Shown here piece by piece: positions 17,171 to 25,205 of a DNA stretch of 64,000 bases. Numbering within the stretch: position 1 is the stretch's first letter; each line of letters starts with the position of its first letter. The position numbers and the translations under genes were made by a program. Below the pieces are notes generated by a model. That model saw only the letters and a program-made list of their open reading frames with translations, was not told where the DNA came from and did not search any database. This DNA is from RH-chloro-G1 sp003670575 (lineage in GTDB: Bacteria > Chloroflexota > Dehalococcoidia > UBA2979): the NCBI GenBank assembly GCA_947499615.1, contig CANMOP010000004.1, positions 39,146 through 103,145 of the forward strand. Direction: 5' to 3'.

Positions 17171-17980
17171 ATGAGCGAGGAGCGTAGGCGACAACAGCGC
17201 CAGGAGCGCATCCGACGGCGACGCCGTCCGGGCCCGGTAGTCTACGAGTCGGCCGACAAGACCCCGGAGATGCCCGGCATCTTTGGGTGGATGCAGCGCA
17301 ACGGTCGCGTATTCATCCTGGCCGGCATTTTCGTCATGCTCGCAAGCCTCGGCGGCTCGTTCCTGGCAGGTGCATTCACCGGCAGCACGGGCGGCAACAC
17401 CGCGACCGCGACACCGATCCCAACCGTGCAGGGCGGGCAGCCGGTCGGCACGCCGGGCCCCGACGGCGTGGTGCGCCGCTACTCGGGCGCGCCCGCTGTA
17501 GGGATCGACGCCAAGAAGCAGTATGAAGCTGTCCTGCACACCGAGAAGGGCGACATACACATCACGCTGCTCCCGGACGCCGCTCCGCAGGCGGTGAACA
17601 ACTTCGTGTTCCTGGCGCGTAATCGCTTCTTCGAGGGGCTGACGTTCCACCGCGTCGTCGCGGGCTTCGTCGCGCAGGGCGGCGACCCGCTGGGGAACGG
17701 CACCGGCGACGCCGGCTACAAGCTGCCCATCGAGCGTAACGACATCCACTTCGATGCCGGCGTGCTGGCGATGGCGAAGTCGGCGACGGGCGTGAGCAGC
17801 TCGCAGTTCTTCATCACGCTGGCGCCCCAGCCACAGCTGGAGCTGGATTTCGCCGCGTTCGGCCGTCTGACCTCCGGCATGGAGGTTGCGCAGGCGCTCA
17901 CGCTGCGCGACCCGAATGAGAAGGGCCAACCGCCCGGCGACCGCATCCTGAAGGTCGACATCATCGAGAAGAGCAGCTGA
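17171..17980 (+). CDS. Membrane-anchored cyclophilin-type peptidyl-prolyl isomerase
   Basis: A 269-residue protein. A very basic N-terminus (ERRRQQRQERIRRRRR) is followed by a single transmembrane helix near residues 45-65 and a Thr/Pro-rich linker, then a cyclophilin domain (about 112-269) with FHRVVAGFVAQGGDP, SSQFFITLAP and the AFGRLTSGMEVAQ segment. The basic side should stay inside, placing the isomerase outside the membrane to fold exported proteins. The active-site Arg (FHRV), Gln and Phe residues are present. The stop is 2 bases before the next cyclophilin start. Confidence 0.92.
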   Translation: MSEERRRQQRQERIRRRRRPGPVVYESADKTPEMPGIFGWMQRNGRVFILAGIFVMLASLGGSFLAGAFTGSTGGNTATATPIPTVQGGQPVGTPGPDGVVRRYSGAPAVGIDAKKQYEAVLHTEKGDIHITLLPDAAPQAVNNFVFLARNRFFEGLTFHRVVAGFVAQGGDPLGNGTGDAGYKLPIERNDIHFDAGVLAMAKSATGVSSSQFFITLAPQPQLELDFAAFGRLTSGMEVAQALTLRDPNEKGQPPGDRILKVDIIEKSS

Positions 17981-17982
17981 GC

Positions 17983-18504
17983 ATGGCAAAGCAGTACGAC
18001 TCGGCCCCGCCGATGAGCATCGACGCGGCGGGGCAGTACCGGGCGGTGCTTCACACCGCTCGGGGCGACGTGACGCTCCGGCTGCTCCCAGAGATCGCGC
18101 CGCAATCGGTGAACTCGTTCCTGTTCCTCGTACGCGAGGGCTTCTATAACGGCTGCACATTCCACCGCGTCATTCCCGGCTTCGTCGCGCAGGGCGGCGA
18201 CCCAACGGGCAGCGGTACGGGCGGGCCGGGCTATCGCATCGCCGATGAGCTCTCCGACCATCCCTTCGGCACGGGGACGGTGGGCATGGCGAACGCCGGC
18301 CCCAACACAAACGGCTCGCAGTTCTTCATTGGTCTGGCACCCGCCGGCCATCTGAACGGGCGCTACACGGTGTTTGCGGAAGTGGAGGACGGCATGGGCG
18401 TCGTGCTCTCGCTCGCACCTCGTGACCCCGCGACCAGCGACACCACTGGCGACATAATCGAATCAGTCGAGGTCATCGAAGTCATCGAGGACGTCGAAGC
18501 CTAA
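17983..18504 (+). CDS. Cytosolic cyclophilin-type peptidyl-prolyl isomerase
   Basis: A 173-residue single-domain cyclophilin with FHRVIPGFVAQGGDPTGSG, GPNTNGSQFFIGL and GRYTVFAEVEDGM. It has no signal peptide, in contrast to its neighbour. Catalytic Arg, Phe, Met and Gln positions are intact. Two bases separate it from the upstream copy, so the pair is translated together and most likely arose by duplication, one form staying in the cytoplasm and one gaining a membrane anchor. The acidic C-terminus is unremarkable. Confidence 0.94.
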   Translation: MAKQYDSAPPMSIDAAGQYRAVLHTARGDVTLRLLPEIAPQSVNSFLFLVREGFYNGCTFHRVIPGFVAQGGDPTGSGTGGPGYRIADELSDHPFGTGTVGMANAGPNTNGSQFFIGLAPAGHLNGRYTVFAEVEDGMGVVLSLAPRDPATSDTTGDIIESVEVIEVIEDVEA

Positions 18505-18677
18505 GCGACGGCCACACATATCACAGGCGTCGATCTGCGGATCGCACCCACTTCACCCGACCATTAGGACATCCCGCGCACGGCGGCTGGACGCACACGC
18601 GCGCCCGGCCTCGTCTGTCCGTCCGTCGTGGGGAGAGGGGGCCGCTCAGTCGGCTCGCGGCCAACGTGGGCGAACGG
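18505..18677 (+). other. Convergent intergenic stretch, no gene seen
   Basis: Between the second cyclophilin and the small membrane protein I see only a short hairpin (CGATC and GATCG arms, near 18530-18545) and G-rich text. A 66-residue open frame on the minus strand overlapping this stretch has no recognisable features. Confidence 0.3.
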
Positions 18678-18884
18678 TTAGCGGCGAGCAGCTTGCCCAG
18701 CAGCGGCGCGACGTTCGGCATAGACCATCACGCCAAACGATGGCAGAAAGCCGGCGAACGCGAGCAGCGAGGGCAATATCCACCCGCCGATCAGTAGCAG
18801 CAGTCCGATGGCAATGGACAGCGCCATCCCGAGGATCGATCCGATCCTGGCGACGAGCACGTAGGGGGGAAGTCCGTCTGGCAT
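18678..18884 (-). CDS. Small two-helix membrane protein
   Basis: A 68-residue frame starting MPDGLPPYVLVARIG, with two predicted transmembrane helices (about residues 10-30 and 33-52) joined by a tight GGW turn and ending in a basic tail (YAERRAAAGQAARR). I do not recognise a family. The composition is clearly that of a membrane protein. Its ATG overlaps the predicted ATG of the divergent GGDEF gene by two bases, so one of the two starts may be wrong. A promoter-like pair lies 14 bases upstream. Confidence 0.5.
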   Translation of the reverse strand: MPDGLPPYVLVARIGSILGMALSIAIGLLLLIGGWILPSLLAFAGFLPSFGVMVYAERRAAAGQAARR

Positions 18885-21800
18885 GTGGTATGACCGGATC
18901 GTAACAGCCGTCCTGACGCCGGACAACGTCGACGCCCCGCAGCCCGTGCGGGAACGGCTGGATGACATACGCCCGATCTTGGTCATCACTCGAATGATCG
19001 CCGCTGGTTGGCTGCTGGGGGTCACGGTCGGTGCGCTCGTCGGGGCGGTGTCGTGGGAGCGATGTGCAGCGGCGGTCGCCTTGATACTCATCATCGAGTG
19101 GCGGGTGCAGTGGCCAGCGTCGGCGCGAACCATCGATAGTCTCGACCGACGGCTATTGGTGTGCGCGCTGGCGACGCTGGCGTGGGTCGCCACCATTCAG
19201 GCGGTCAGCGACACACCAGCGTGGCTCTGGCTGATGCCGTACGTCTTCGTGCTCGGCGCGTACGCGCCCGCCCTCCGGTCGCGTTCGCTGGCAATCATGA
19301 CTGCGGTGGCAGTTGTCCTACTGATCGGCGAGGTGTTGAGCACCCAGGCGGGATGGCTAGCAGTTCAGCCCACTGCGGAGCCACCGTGGTGGGTGACTGT
19401 GGCCCGAGCCGCCATCGGCATCCCGATCATCGCGGGGCTGATGGCCGCAACGCCGCTCCGCCTGCGCGTGACGCGTGCCGGGTTACAGGTCCTCGCCGCC
19501 GCACTACAGCGCGCCGAGCGCGAGCTCTCCGAGTCACACACACAGCTGCAACGCTGGAACGATGAACTCCACGACGCAGTTCGCGCGCAGACCAGGGAAC
19601 TGGAGGAGCGCAACCGTCAGCTCGCCGCGCTGAACGGTGTCACCTCGGCGCTCGCCGAGGATATGGAAGACGAGCGCTGGCTGGAGCGGTCACTCGCCTT
19701 CATAGCCCAGGTGATCGAGGCCAGCTCGGTCAGTTGCCTGGTGGACGCCCCGCGTGGCGAGGGCATCACCCCACAGTCCATTACCATCGCGGGGGATACC
19801 TCGGAGGTCGTCCCTGCCTGGCTGATGGAAGATGTGGTGGCCACAGGGCTGCCACGGTATTCGGGCCCACACGTGGGCACGCACGCCGGCTCTGCGGCGC
19901 TTCCGCCGCGCTACGCAGTCATCCCGCTGCGCGCGCAGGGACGGTCCAGGGGTTCCCTGGCGGCGGTGGTGCCGGGTGACAAGGCGTGGACCGAGAGCGA
20001 ACTCCAGATGCTGGAGACCATCGCGGCAGACCTTGCCACCGCGATCGAGAGCAGAGAGTTGTACTCCGTCACCGTCGCTCGCGCGCGACGCGAGGCGATG
20101 CTGGCTGACGTGATTGAACTCCTGGACGGCGGGATGAAATCGACCGAGGCGGTTCGACTCGCCCTGCAGCGCGCCGGCGATTTGCTGGGAGCGATGGTGA
20201 TGGCGGTGGTGGTGCCACGCGCCGACACACAGCCGGCCCGTATTGCCAACCGTGTCGTCTTCGAGGGCCGAGCCACGATGCTCCGTGCCAACTCAACTGC
20301 GGTGGATGCCGCGCTCATGGCCGCACCCGGACTCGTGTCGGACCGAGTGCACCCGCTGGTCTTCGGCGCGGGCGGCGAGGTGCCCGTTTCCGGCAGCATG
20401 CGTGACTTGGGAGTCCAGGCATGGCTCATCTGCCCGCTCGCCAATCCGCACGGAGCCCGAGGTGCGTTGGTGCTGTTGGGTGACGGCAGCGTTCACTACG
20501 GCGCGGATGAGCGCGAGATGATCGAGCGATTGGCGCGAATGTTGTCGCACCGCATCGCCTCCGACGGTCTGTTCCAGCTGCAGGAGCGCCGCATCGTCGA
20601 ACTGTCTGGACTCGCCCAGATCGCCGACGTCATCCAGTCGACGTCCGACGTGAACCGATTACTCGACGGCTTCGCACGCGGCATGCGTCAGTTGTGCGCG
20701 TACACGGATATCTTCTTCGCGCGCCTGGACGAGTCAAACGGGGACGCGGTGCAGATATCGCACTACGGCGCAGACCGCCACCCGATCGCACAAGTGGTTG
20801 GCGGTGCCGACCTCCTGCTACACCCATGGTTCGCACTACGTGGAGCGATCCCCTGGAGCAAAATCGACGGGGCACTGCCCGAGTTCTGCGCGAGTATCGA
20901 ACACCCGATGCTGGTGGTTCCGCTCCGCCTGAAAGGCCAGGTGCTGGGTGTCGTGGCGCTGGCGACAACCACACCGCCCAGCGCAGAAGAGGCCGCGCTG
21001 ATTGCGCACGCCGTAGGCCAACTCGGGTTGGTGTTGGACAGCATCTCGCTGTACCGGCAGGCGACGGAGCGCGCCGCACGCATTCAGGTGTTCGGGAACC
21101 TCGCACGCATCGTGGCCTCGGTCGTCGATGTGCGCGATGCGTTCACCGGCTTCGTGGAAGAGGTGCGATGGCTCCTGCCGTTCGACGCGGCGGTGATGCT
21201 GCGGGTCGACCCAGCGCGCGGGATCGCGACACCGTTCGCGGCGTATCCGGAGGATCACGAACGCTCCTCGCAGGCATTGCCGCTCGCCGATTCCGCGTTG
21301 GCGGCCGCTGCAGAGTCGCGGCGCATCCTGATGGTGCGCGTGGGCGATCCCCAGTTCTCACGCCACGACTGGTCGATGTTCGGGATCGACACTCTGGAGC
21401 GTCGGGCAGGTGGAGCGGGCGCGGCGGGGCGCGGCGATAGTGCGGACAGTGGCAGCGGAGAGTGGGCTATTGTCCCCATCCTTCGCGGCGACGTCTGCAC
21501 TGCGGTGCTCGTGCTGGCGCATTCGGATCGGATCCCAGACACCAACGACGAGATCACGGCACTGGAGGAGGTAGCTCGACTGCTGGCCGTCAGCATTGAA
21601 CGTGTGGACCTGTTCGCACAGACGGAACACAGCGCGCGCCACGACCTCCTCACCGGCTTGCCGAACTACCGCTACCTCCAGGAGCGCCTACGCGAGGTCC
21701 AGGCTGGTGTGAGCGCGCCAAGCAGTACCTCGCTGTTGATGGTGGACATGGACGACCTGAAGCTGTTCAACGACACACTGGGTCACGGTGCCGGCGATGA

Positions 21801-22644
21801 CGCGATTCAGGCTGTGGGCCGCGCCCTGCGCGCGGTCTGTCGAACAGAGGACTTCGTCGCACGCGTCGGTGGCGACGAATTCCTGGCGGTGTTGGAAGGC
21901 GCAGACGCTCCGACGGCTGTCGCGATCACCGAGCGACTGCACGATGCGTTACGCACCGCGCACCTCGGCATCCCGAACGCGCCGGCGGCGGTACGCGTCT
22001 CCGCGGGAGTCGCCTCGCTGCCGCTGGATAGCGAAACCATCGAGGACCTGCTCCAGGCGGCGGACATGGCGATGTACGAGGCGAAGTTCGCGGGTGGTGG
22101 TCGCACCGGAGTGGCATCGGAATTGCCGGCGACACGCCACAAGCGAGGCTTCACTGGCCGACCTGACCGCGTGGTGGAGACCGTCATTCGCGCCGTCAGC
22201 GCCTCGGCTTCCCTTCACGAGCGCGACGCCGTGGCGTTGGCGCAGCGCTACGCCGTGGGCACCGCGATCCGACTGGGCGTGCCGCCTCACGATGCGGAGC
22301 TACTGCGCATGTTGGTTGCGCGCCATGCCGCCCCCGGACTGGCCGACGCTCGCCCTGGACTGGATGGCATCCTGGCGGCGCGCATGTTGGATGGTCTGGC
22401 CACAGACTGGATGTCGCGGGACGCGGAGTCTGCGGCCATTGGACAGATGGTCGTCACTGCGGCGCTGGATCTCGCGTGGCTACAACTGGAAGCGCCGGCA
22501 GGCGCGGGCTACACGCTGGAGGCGGCGCTACAGCAGATCCGTCGCTCCGCGAGCGGTGCGCTGGGCGCCACTGTCCGCCGCGAGCTGGAGGTCATCGCGG
22601 TCGCGGAAGCGGAACAGTCGGAAGCGGGTCAGCGCGCCGCGTGA
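18883..22644 (+). CDS. Large membrane receptor with GAF repeats, GGDEF domain and degenerate HD-GYP-like tail
   Basis: A 1253-residue signalling protein. About six transmembrane helices fill residues 35-200, a coiled coil follows (near 205-255), then three GAF-like sensor domains to about 905, and a diguanylate cyclase domain. The active site is canonical GGDEF (residues 996-1000) with the RxxD inhibitory site RTED five residues before it, so it should make c-di-GMP with product feedback. The last 180 residues look like an HD-GYP domain that has lost its HD pair (RHAAP where HD is expected), so it should not hydrolyse c-di-GMP. GTG 18946 is an alternative start that would avoid the overlap with the divergent gene. 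Confidence 0.88.
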   Translation: MWYDRIVTAVLTPDNVDAPQPVRERLDDIRPILVITRMIAAGWLLGVTVGALVGAVSWERCAAAVALILIIEWRVQWPASARTIDSLDRRLLVCALATLAWVATIQAVSDTPAWLWLMPYVFVLGAYAPALRSRSLAIMTAVAVVLLIGEVLSTQAGWLAVQPTAEPPWWVTVARAAIGIPIIAGLMAATPLRLRVTRAGLQVLAAALQRAERELSESHTQLQRWNDELHDAVRAQTRELEERNRQLAALNGVTSALAEDMEDERWLERSLAFIAQVIEASSVSCLVDAPRGEGITPQSITIAGDTSEVVPAWLMEDVVATGLPRYSGPHVGTHAGSAALPPRYAVIPLRAQGRSRGSLAAVVPGDKAWTESELQMLETIAADLATAIESRELYSVTVARARREAMLADVIELLDGGMKSTEAVRLALQRAGDLLGAMVMAVVVPRADTQPARIANRVVFEGRATMLRANSTAVDAALMAAPGLVSDRVHPLVFGAGGEVPVSGSMRDLGVQAWLICPLANPHGARGALVLLGDGSVHYGADEREMIERLARMLSHRIASDGLFQLQERRIVELSGLAQIADVIQSTSDVNRLLDGFARGMRQLCAYTDIFFARLDESNGDAVQISHYGADRHPIAQVVGGADLLLHPWFALRGAIPWSKIDGALPEFCASIEHPMLVVPLRLKGQVLGVVALATTTPPSAEEAALIAHAVGQLGLVLDSISLYRQATERAARIQVFGNLARIVASVVDVRDAFTGFVEEVRWLLPFDAAVMLRVDPARGIATPFAAYPEDHERSSQALPLADSALAAAAESRRILMVRVGDPQFSRHDWSMFGIDTLERRAGGAGAAGRGDSADSGSGEWAIVPILRGDVCTAVLVLAHSDRIPDTNDEITALEEVARLLAVSIERVDLFAQTEHSARHDLLTGLPNYRYLQERLREVQAGVSAPSSTSLLMVDMDDLKLFNDTLGHGAGDDAIQAVGRALRAVCRTEDFVARVGGDEFLAVLEGADAPTAVAITERLHDALRTAHLGIPNAPAAVRVSAGVASLPLDSETIEDLLQAADMAMYEAKFAGGGRTGVASELPATRHKRGFTGRPDRVVETVIRAVSASASLHERDAVALAQRYAVGTAIRLGVPPHDAELLRMLVARHAAPGLADARPGLDGILAARMLDGLATDWMSRDAESAAIGQMVVTAALDLAWLQLEAPAGAGYTLEAALQQIRRSASGALGATVRRELEVIAVAEAEQSEAGQRAA
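18898..18926 (-). promoter_or_regulatory. Predicted promoter of the small membrane protein
   Basis: Minus-strand TTGTCC (18926-18921) and TACGAT (18903-18898) with a 17-base spacer, placing the transcript start a few bases before the ATG at 18884. It lies inside the annotated 5' end of the GGDEF gene. Confidence 0.35.
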
Positions 22645-22694
22645 GCGTGTCGACGCGGGTAGGCGCGCTTGCGCAGGCCGCCGCGTGCCACGCG

Positions 22695-23525
22695 CTACTC
22701 CGCATCCACCTCAGCGCCCAACGCCGGGCGGATCAGTGAGTCGTACAGCAGCGCCCCAATCGGCGCACCTACCAGCGGCCCGACGATGTACACCCAGAAG
22801 CCGCCGGCCGGACCGGGAATCGCCACGCCCCCCCAGCCGGCGAGGTACGCGACCAACCTCGGCCCGAAGTCTCGTGCGGGATTCCAGCCGGCCTGCGTGA
22901 GCGGCGCGAACAGCGAGATCAGCACCGCCACCGTGAAGCCAATGAAGAACGGCGCGAGCGCTCCCGGTCGCGCGCCGCTGCGGCGATCCGTGAGCGCAAG
23001 GATCATGAACATGAGAATGCCGGTGCCCAGCGCCTCGATTCCCACCGCGGCCAGCGGGGAGACGAGGGCCCGCGCCGCGCCGTCGGTTCCGAAGATCGCC
23101 GGGTTCGGGAAGTACTCACCGAACACCATCGCTGAGAGCTCGGAGCCAGCGGCACCACGCGTGATCGTGTGTTCCGCCTCGAAGCGCGCGAGGAACGGGC
23201 CAAACGTTGCGAGCACCACCGCGCCTGCCAGCACCGCACCGGTGAACTGCGCCACCCAGTACGGCAGCACCCGCCCGAACGGGAACTCGCGAGGTCGCAC
23301 GATTGCCAATGCCAGCGTGACTGCCGGGTTGAGGTGCGCACCGGAGACGGAAGCCGTCGCGTAGATCGCGAGCGTGACACCGAACCCCCACACCACCGCC
23401 ACCTGCCACAACCCGCTCATCGCGCCGGTCAGCACCGCAGAAGCGACCGCTCCCGTCCCAAAGAGCACGAGCAGGAACGTCCCCACGATCTCCGCGAGGT
23501 ACCGACGTGACCACGATTCCTGCAT
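22695..23525 (-). CDS. Aquaglyceroporin, possibly an arsenite channel
   Basis: A 276-residue MIP-family channel with six membrane helices and two NPA half-helices: GAHLNPAVT near residue 65 and AGWNPARDFGPR near residue 217. The Asp after NPAR marks the glycerol-type (GlpF) branch rather than strict water channels. It follows an arsenate reductase gene on the same strand by 51 bases. In Sinorhizobium a similar aquaglyceroporin (AqpS) works with ArsC, letting arsenite made by the reductase leave the cell; the same job is inferred here. Glycerol uptake is the alternative, but no glycerol kinase is nearby. Confidence 0.9.
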   Translation of the reverse strand: MQESWSRRYLAEIVGTFLLVLFGTGAVASAVLTGAMSGLWQVAVVWGFGVTLAIYATASVSGAHLNPAVTLALAIVRPREFPFGRVLPYWVAQFTGAVLAGAVVLATFGPFLARFEAEHTITRGAAGSELSAMVFGEYFPNPAIFGTDGAARALVSPLAAVGIEALGTGILMFMILALTDRRSGARPGALAPFFIGFTVAVLISLFAPLTQAGWNPARDFGPRLVAYLAGWGGVAIPGPAGGFWVYIVGPLVGAPIGALLYDSLIRPALGAEVDAE

Positions 23526-23576
23526 CTCACCCTCTTCCCATGATGTGGCGCGCCCAACAGACTGGGGCGTACGAGG

Positions 23577-24005
23577 CTACACCGGCCCGGTGCTGTCCAT
23601 CTCGCTCAACAGCGATGCGATACGAGCGCGGATGTCGTCGCGCACGGCACGCACCACCTCGATTGGTTGGCCAGCGGGATCGTCTAGCTCCCAGTCTAGG
23701 TAGCGCTTGCCGGGGAGGATCGGACAGGCGTCCCCGCACCCCATCGTGACCACCAGGTCCGCGGCACTCACGACGGCGTCTGTGAGGCCCTTCGGTGTCT
23801 CCTGAGAGATGTCGAGGCCGCACTCGCGCATGGCCGCTACCACGACAGGATTCACGACGCTCCCCGGGGCGGATCCCGCCGATTGTGCGCGCAGCGTGAC
23901 ACCCGCTCGCGCACTGCCCAGCACCGTCGCGAACGCCGCCGCCATCTGCGAACGCCCGGCGTTGTGGATGCAGACGAACAACACCGTGATCTGCTGCTTC
24001 GGCAT
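23577..24005 (-). CDS. arsC: Arsenate reductase of the low-molecular-weight phosphatase fold
   Basis: A 142-residue protein. The phosphate-binding loop is VCIHNAGRSQ (C-x5-R) near residue 10 and the second redox pair lies in MGCGDACPILPGKRYLDWELDDP near residue 85, the pattern of thiol-coupled arsenate reductases rather than tyrosine phosphatases. It converts arsenate to arsenite in the cytosol. I chose ATG 24005 (MPKQQITVLFV) since GGAGG lies about 6 bases upstream and the fold starts there; a longer frame adds 16 unrelated residues. It is followed by the aquaglyceroporin gene; no arsR or arsB is nearby. Confidence 0.9.
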   Translation of the reverse strand: MPKQQITVLFVCIHNAGRSQMAAAFATVLGSARAGVTLRAQSAGSAPGSVVNPVVVAAMRECGLDISQETPKGLTDAVVSAADLVVTMGCGDACPILPGKRYLDWELDDPAGQPIEVVRAVRDDIRARIASLLSEMDSTGPV

Positions 24006-24139
24006 CTGACCTCCGTAGCGCCCCCTCGTAGCGGCGACATCTTCTACCGACACCGCAGACCACGCGCGGGCGAGCGTACCGGCGACGCGTTAGCGTGCCG
24101 TTAACGGGGTGCGAGCAGCCGAGGGCGAAGAGCGGAGTA

Positions 24140-24952
24140 CTAGTCGAGCAGTGCGTCGACTTCGGTGGTGAGGTCGGCGGGGAGGGCGGGCGCACCGTCC
24201 GCGTCCAGTACGCGCGCCCCCGAGGTGCGAAGACGACCCGCACCGAATTCGCGCAGGGTCGCGACCAGCAGTGGCGACTCGCGCAGCACGCCAAGCGCCC
24301 GGATCGCACCGAACAGCGGCGTTGCATCCAGCGCCTCATCGCTCATCGTGGCGGGCTCGGCGGGGAGCGCAGCCCGCAGGTCGTCGAGCGCCGGCGTACG
24401 CAGCGCGTATCGGCAGTAGGCGACAACCGGGCCCTGATCCACCGCTGCGATCGCGAGGTGCAGCATCACACCCGATTCCGTCGCCCGCTCCCGGATCAGG
24501 CGGCGGATGACCTCGCGCCAGGTGCCGGCCGGGCCGCCGGGCAGCGCGGGGTGGAGGTTCAGCAACGGATGGCGCTGCACGAACTCGTGTCCGAACACCA
24601 GCATGTAGCCAGCGAGCACTCCGAGGTCGAACTCATACGGCGCCAGTGCCGCATCGACGGCGCGGTCGAACTCCGCTCGCCACGCTGGAAGGGGAGCGCC
24701 GTGCGCCGAACGCTCGCCGCCCGCACGTCGGCGGAAGCCGACCGATGAGACGGTCACCAGCGGGATCGAGGCATCGCGCACGCGGTCGAAGAAGGCGTCA
24801 GTCACAGCGTCTTCGCCGCTCTCGCGGTTGCAGACGACTGCGACCACCTGTGCGTCGAGCGTCCCTTCCGAGATCGCCCCGAGGACGGCCTCGAACATCG
24901 CGCGAGAGCCAGAGCCACGCGCCGTCGTAAACCACGCGAGTCGGAGTGTCAC
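24140..24952 (-). CDS. Formyltransferase-fold protein related to PurN
   Basis: About 271 residues from a GTG at 24952 (the frame is open further into xseB). It has the N-terminal Rossmann start LAWFTTARGSGSRAMFEAV, NLHPALPGG near residue 147 (the formyltransferase Asn-His), and AAVDQGPVV near residue 185 (the catalytic Asp). PurN transfers formyl from 10-formyl-THF to GAR; this sequence is longer than PurN and has an odd Arg-rich insert, so it may be a GAR transformylase or a related formyltransferase. It is the last gene of the long minus-strand run, 25 bases after xseB. Confidence 0.75.
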   Translation of the reverse strand: MTLRLAWFTTARGSGSRAMFEAVLGAISEGTLDAQVVAVVCNRESGEDAVTDAFFDRVRDASIPLVTVSSVGFRRRAGGERSAHGAPLPAWRAEFDRAVDAALAPYEFDLGVLAGYMLVFGHEFVQRHPLLNLHPALPGGPAGTWREVIRRLIRERATESGVMLHLAIAAVDQGPVVAYCRYALRTPALDDLRAALPAEPATMSDEALDATPLFGAIRALGVLRESPLLVATLREFGAGRLRTSGARVLDADGAPALPADLTTEVDALLD

Positions 24953-24977
24953 AGCTGCGGCGATCCCACGCGCACGA

Positions 24978-25205
24978 TCACCGCTCCGCCCCATCCTCGT
25001 AGGTGTCGCGCAAGCGCTCGATGCGCTGCTCGACCTGCGCGAGCATCGTCTGGCAGTGCTGCGCCAGTCGCATGCCTTCTTCGTACAGCGCGATCGAATC
25101 CGCCAGCGGCAGGTTCCCGGCCTCGAGGCGCATGCTGACCTCCTCCAGCCGGGAGTAGAGCGCCTCGAATGTCGGCTCGTCGGTTGCGCCAGTGCTGCTG
25201 GTCAT
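24978..25205 (-). CDS. xseB: Exodeoxyribonuclease VII small subunit
   Basis: A 75-residue helical protein with FEALYSRLEEVSMRLEAGNLP and SIALYEEGMRLAQHC, matching the two-helix small subunit that assembles on XseA to form a single-strand-specific exonuclease. Its ATG overlaps the xseA stop as ATGA, so the two are translationally coupled. Confidence 0.95.
   Translation of the reverse strand: MTSSTGATDEPTFEALYSRLEEVSMRLEAGNLPLADSIALYEEGMRLAQHCQTMLAQVEQRIERLRDTYEDGAER

Noticed and set aside
18521..18721. A 66-residue minus-strand frame between the cyclophilin and the small membrane protein
   Set aside because: It overlaps the end of the membrane-protein gene in another frame, is Arg/Pro-rich and has no start signal.
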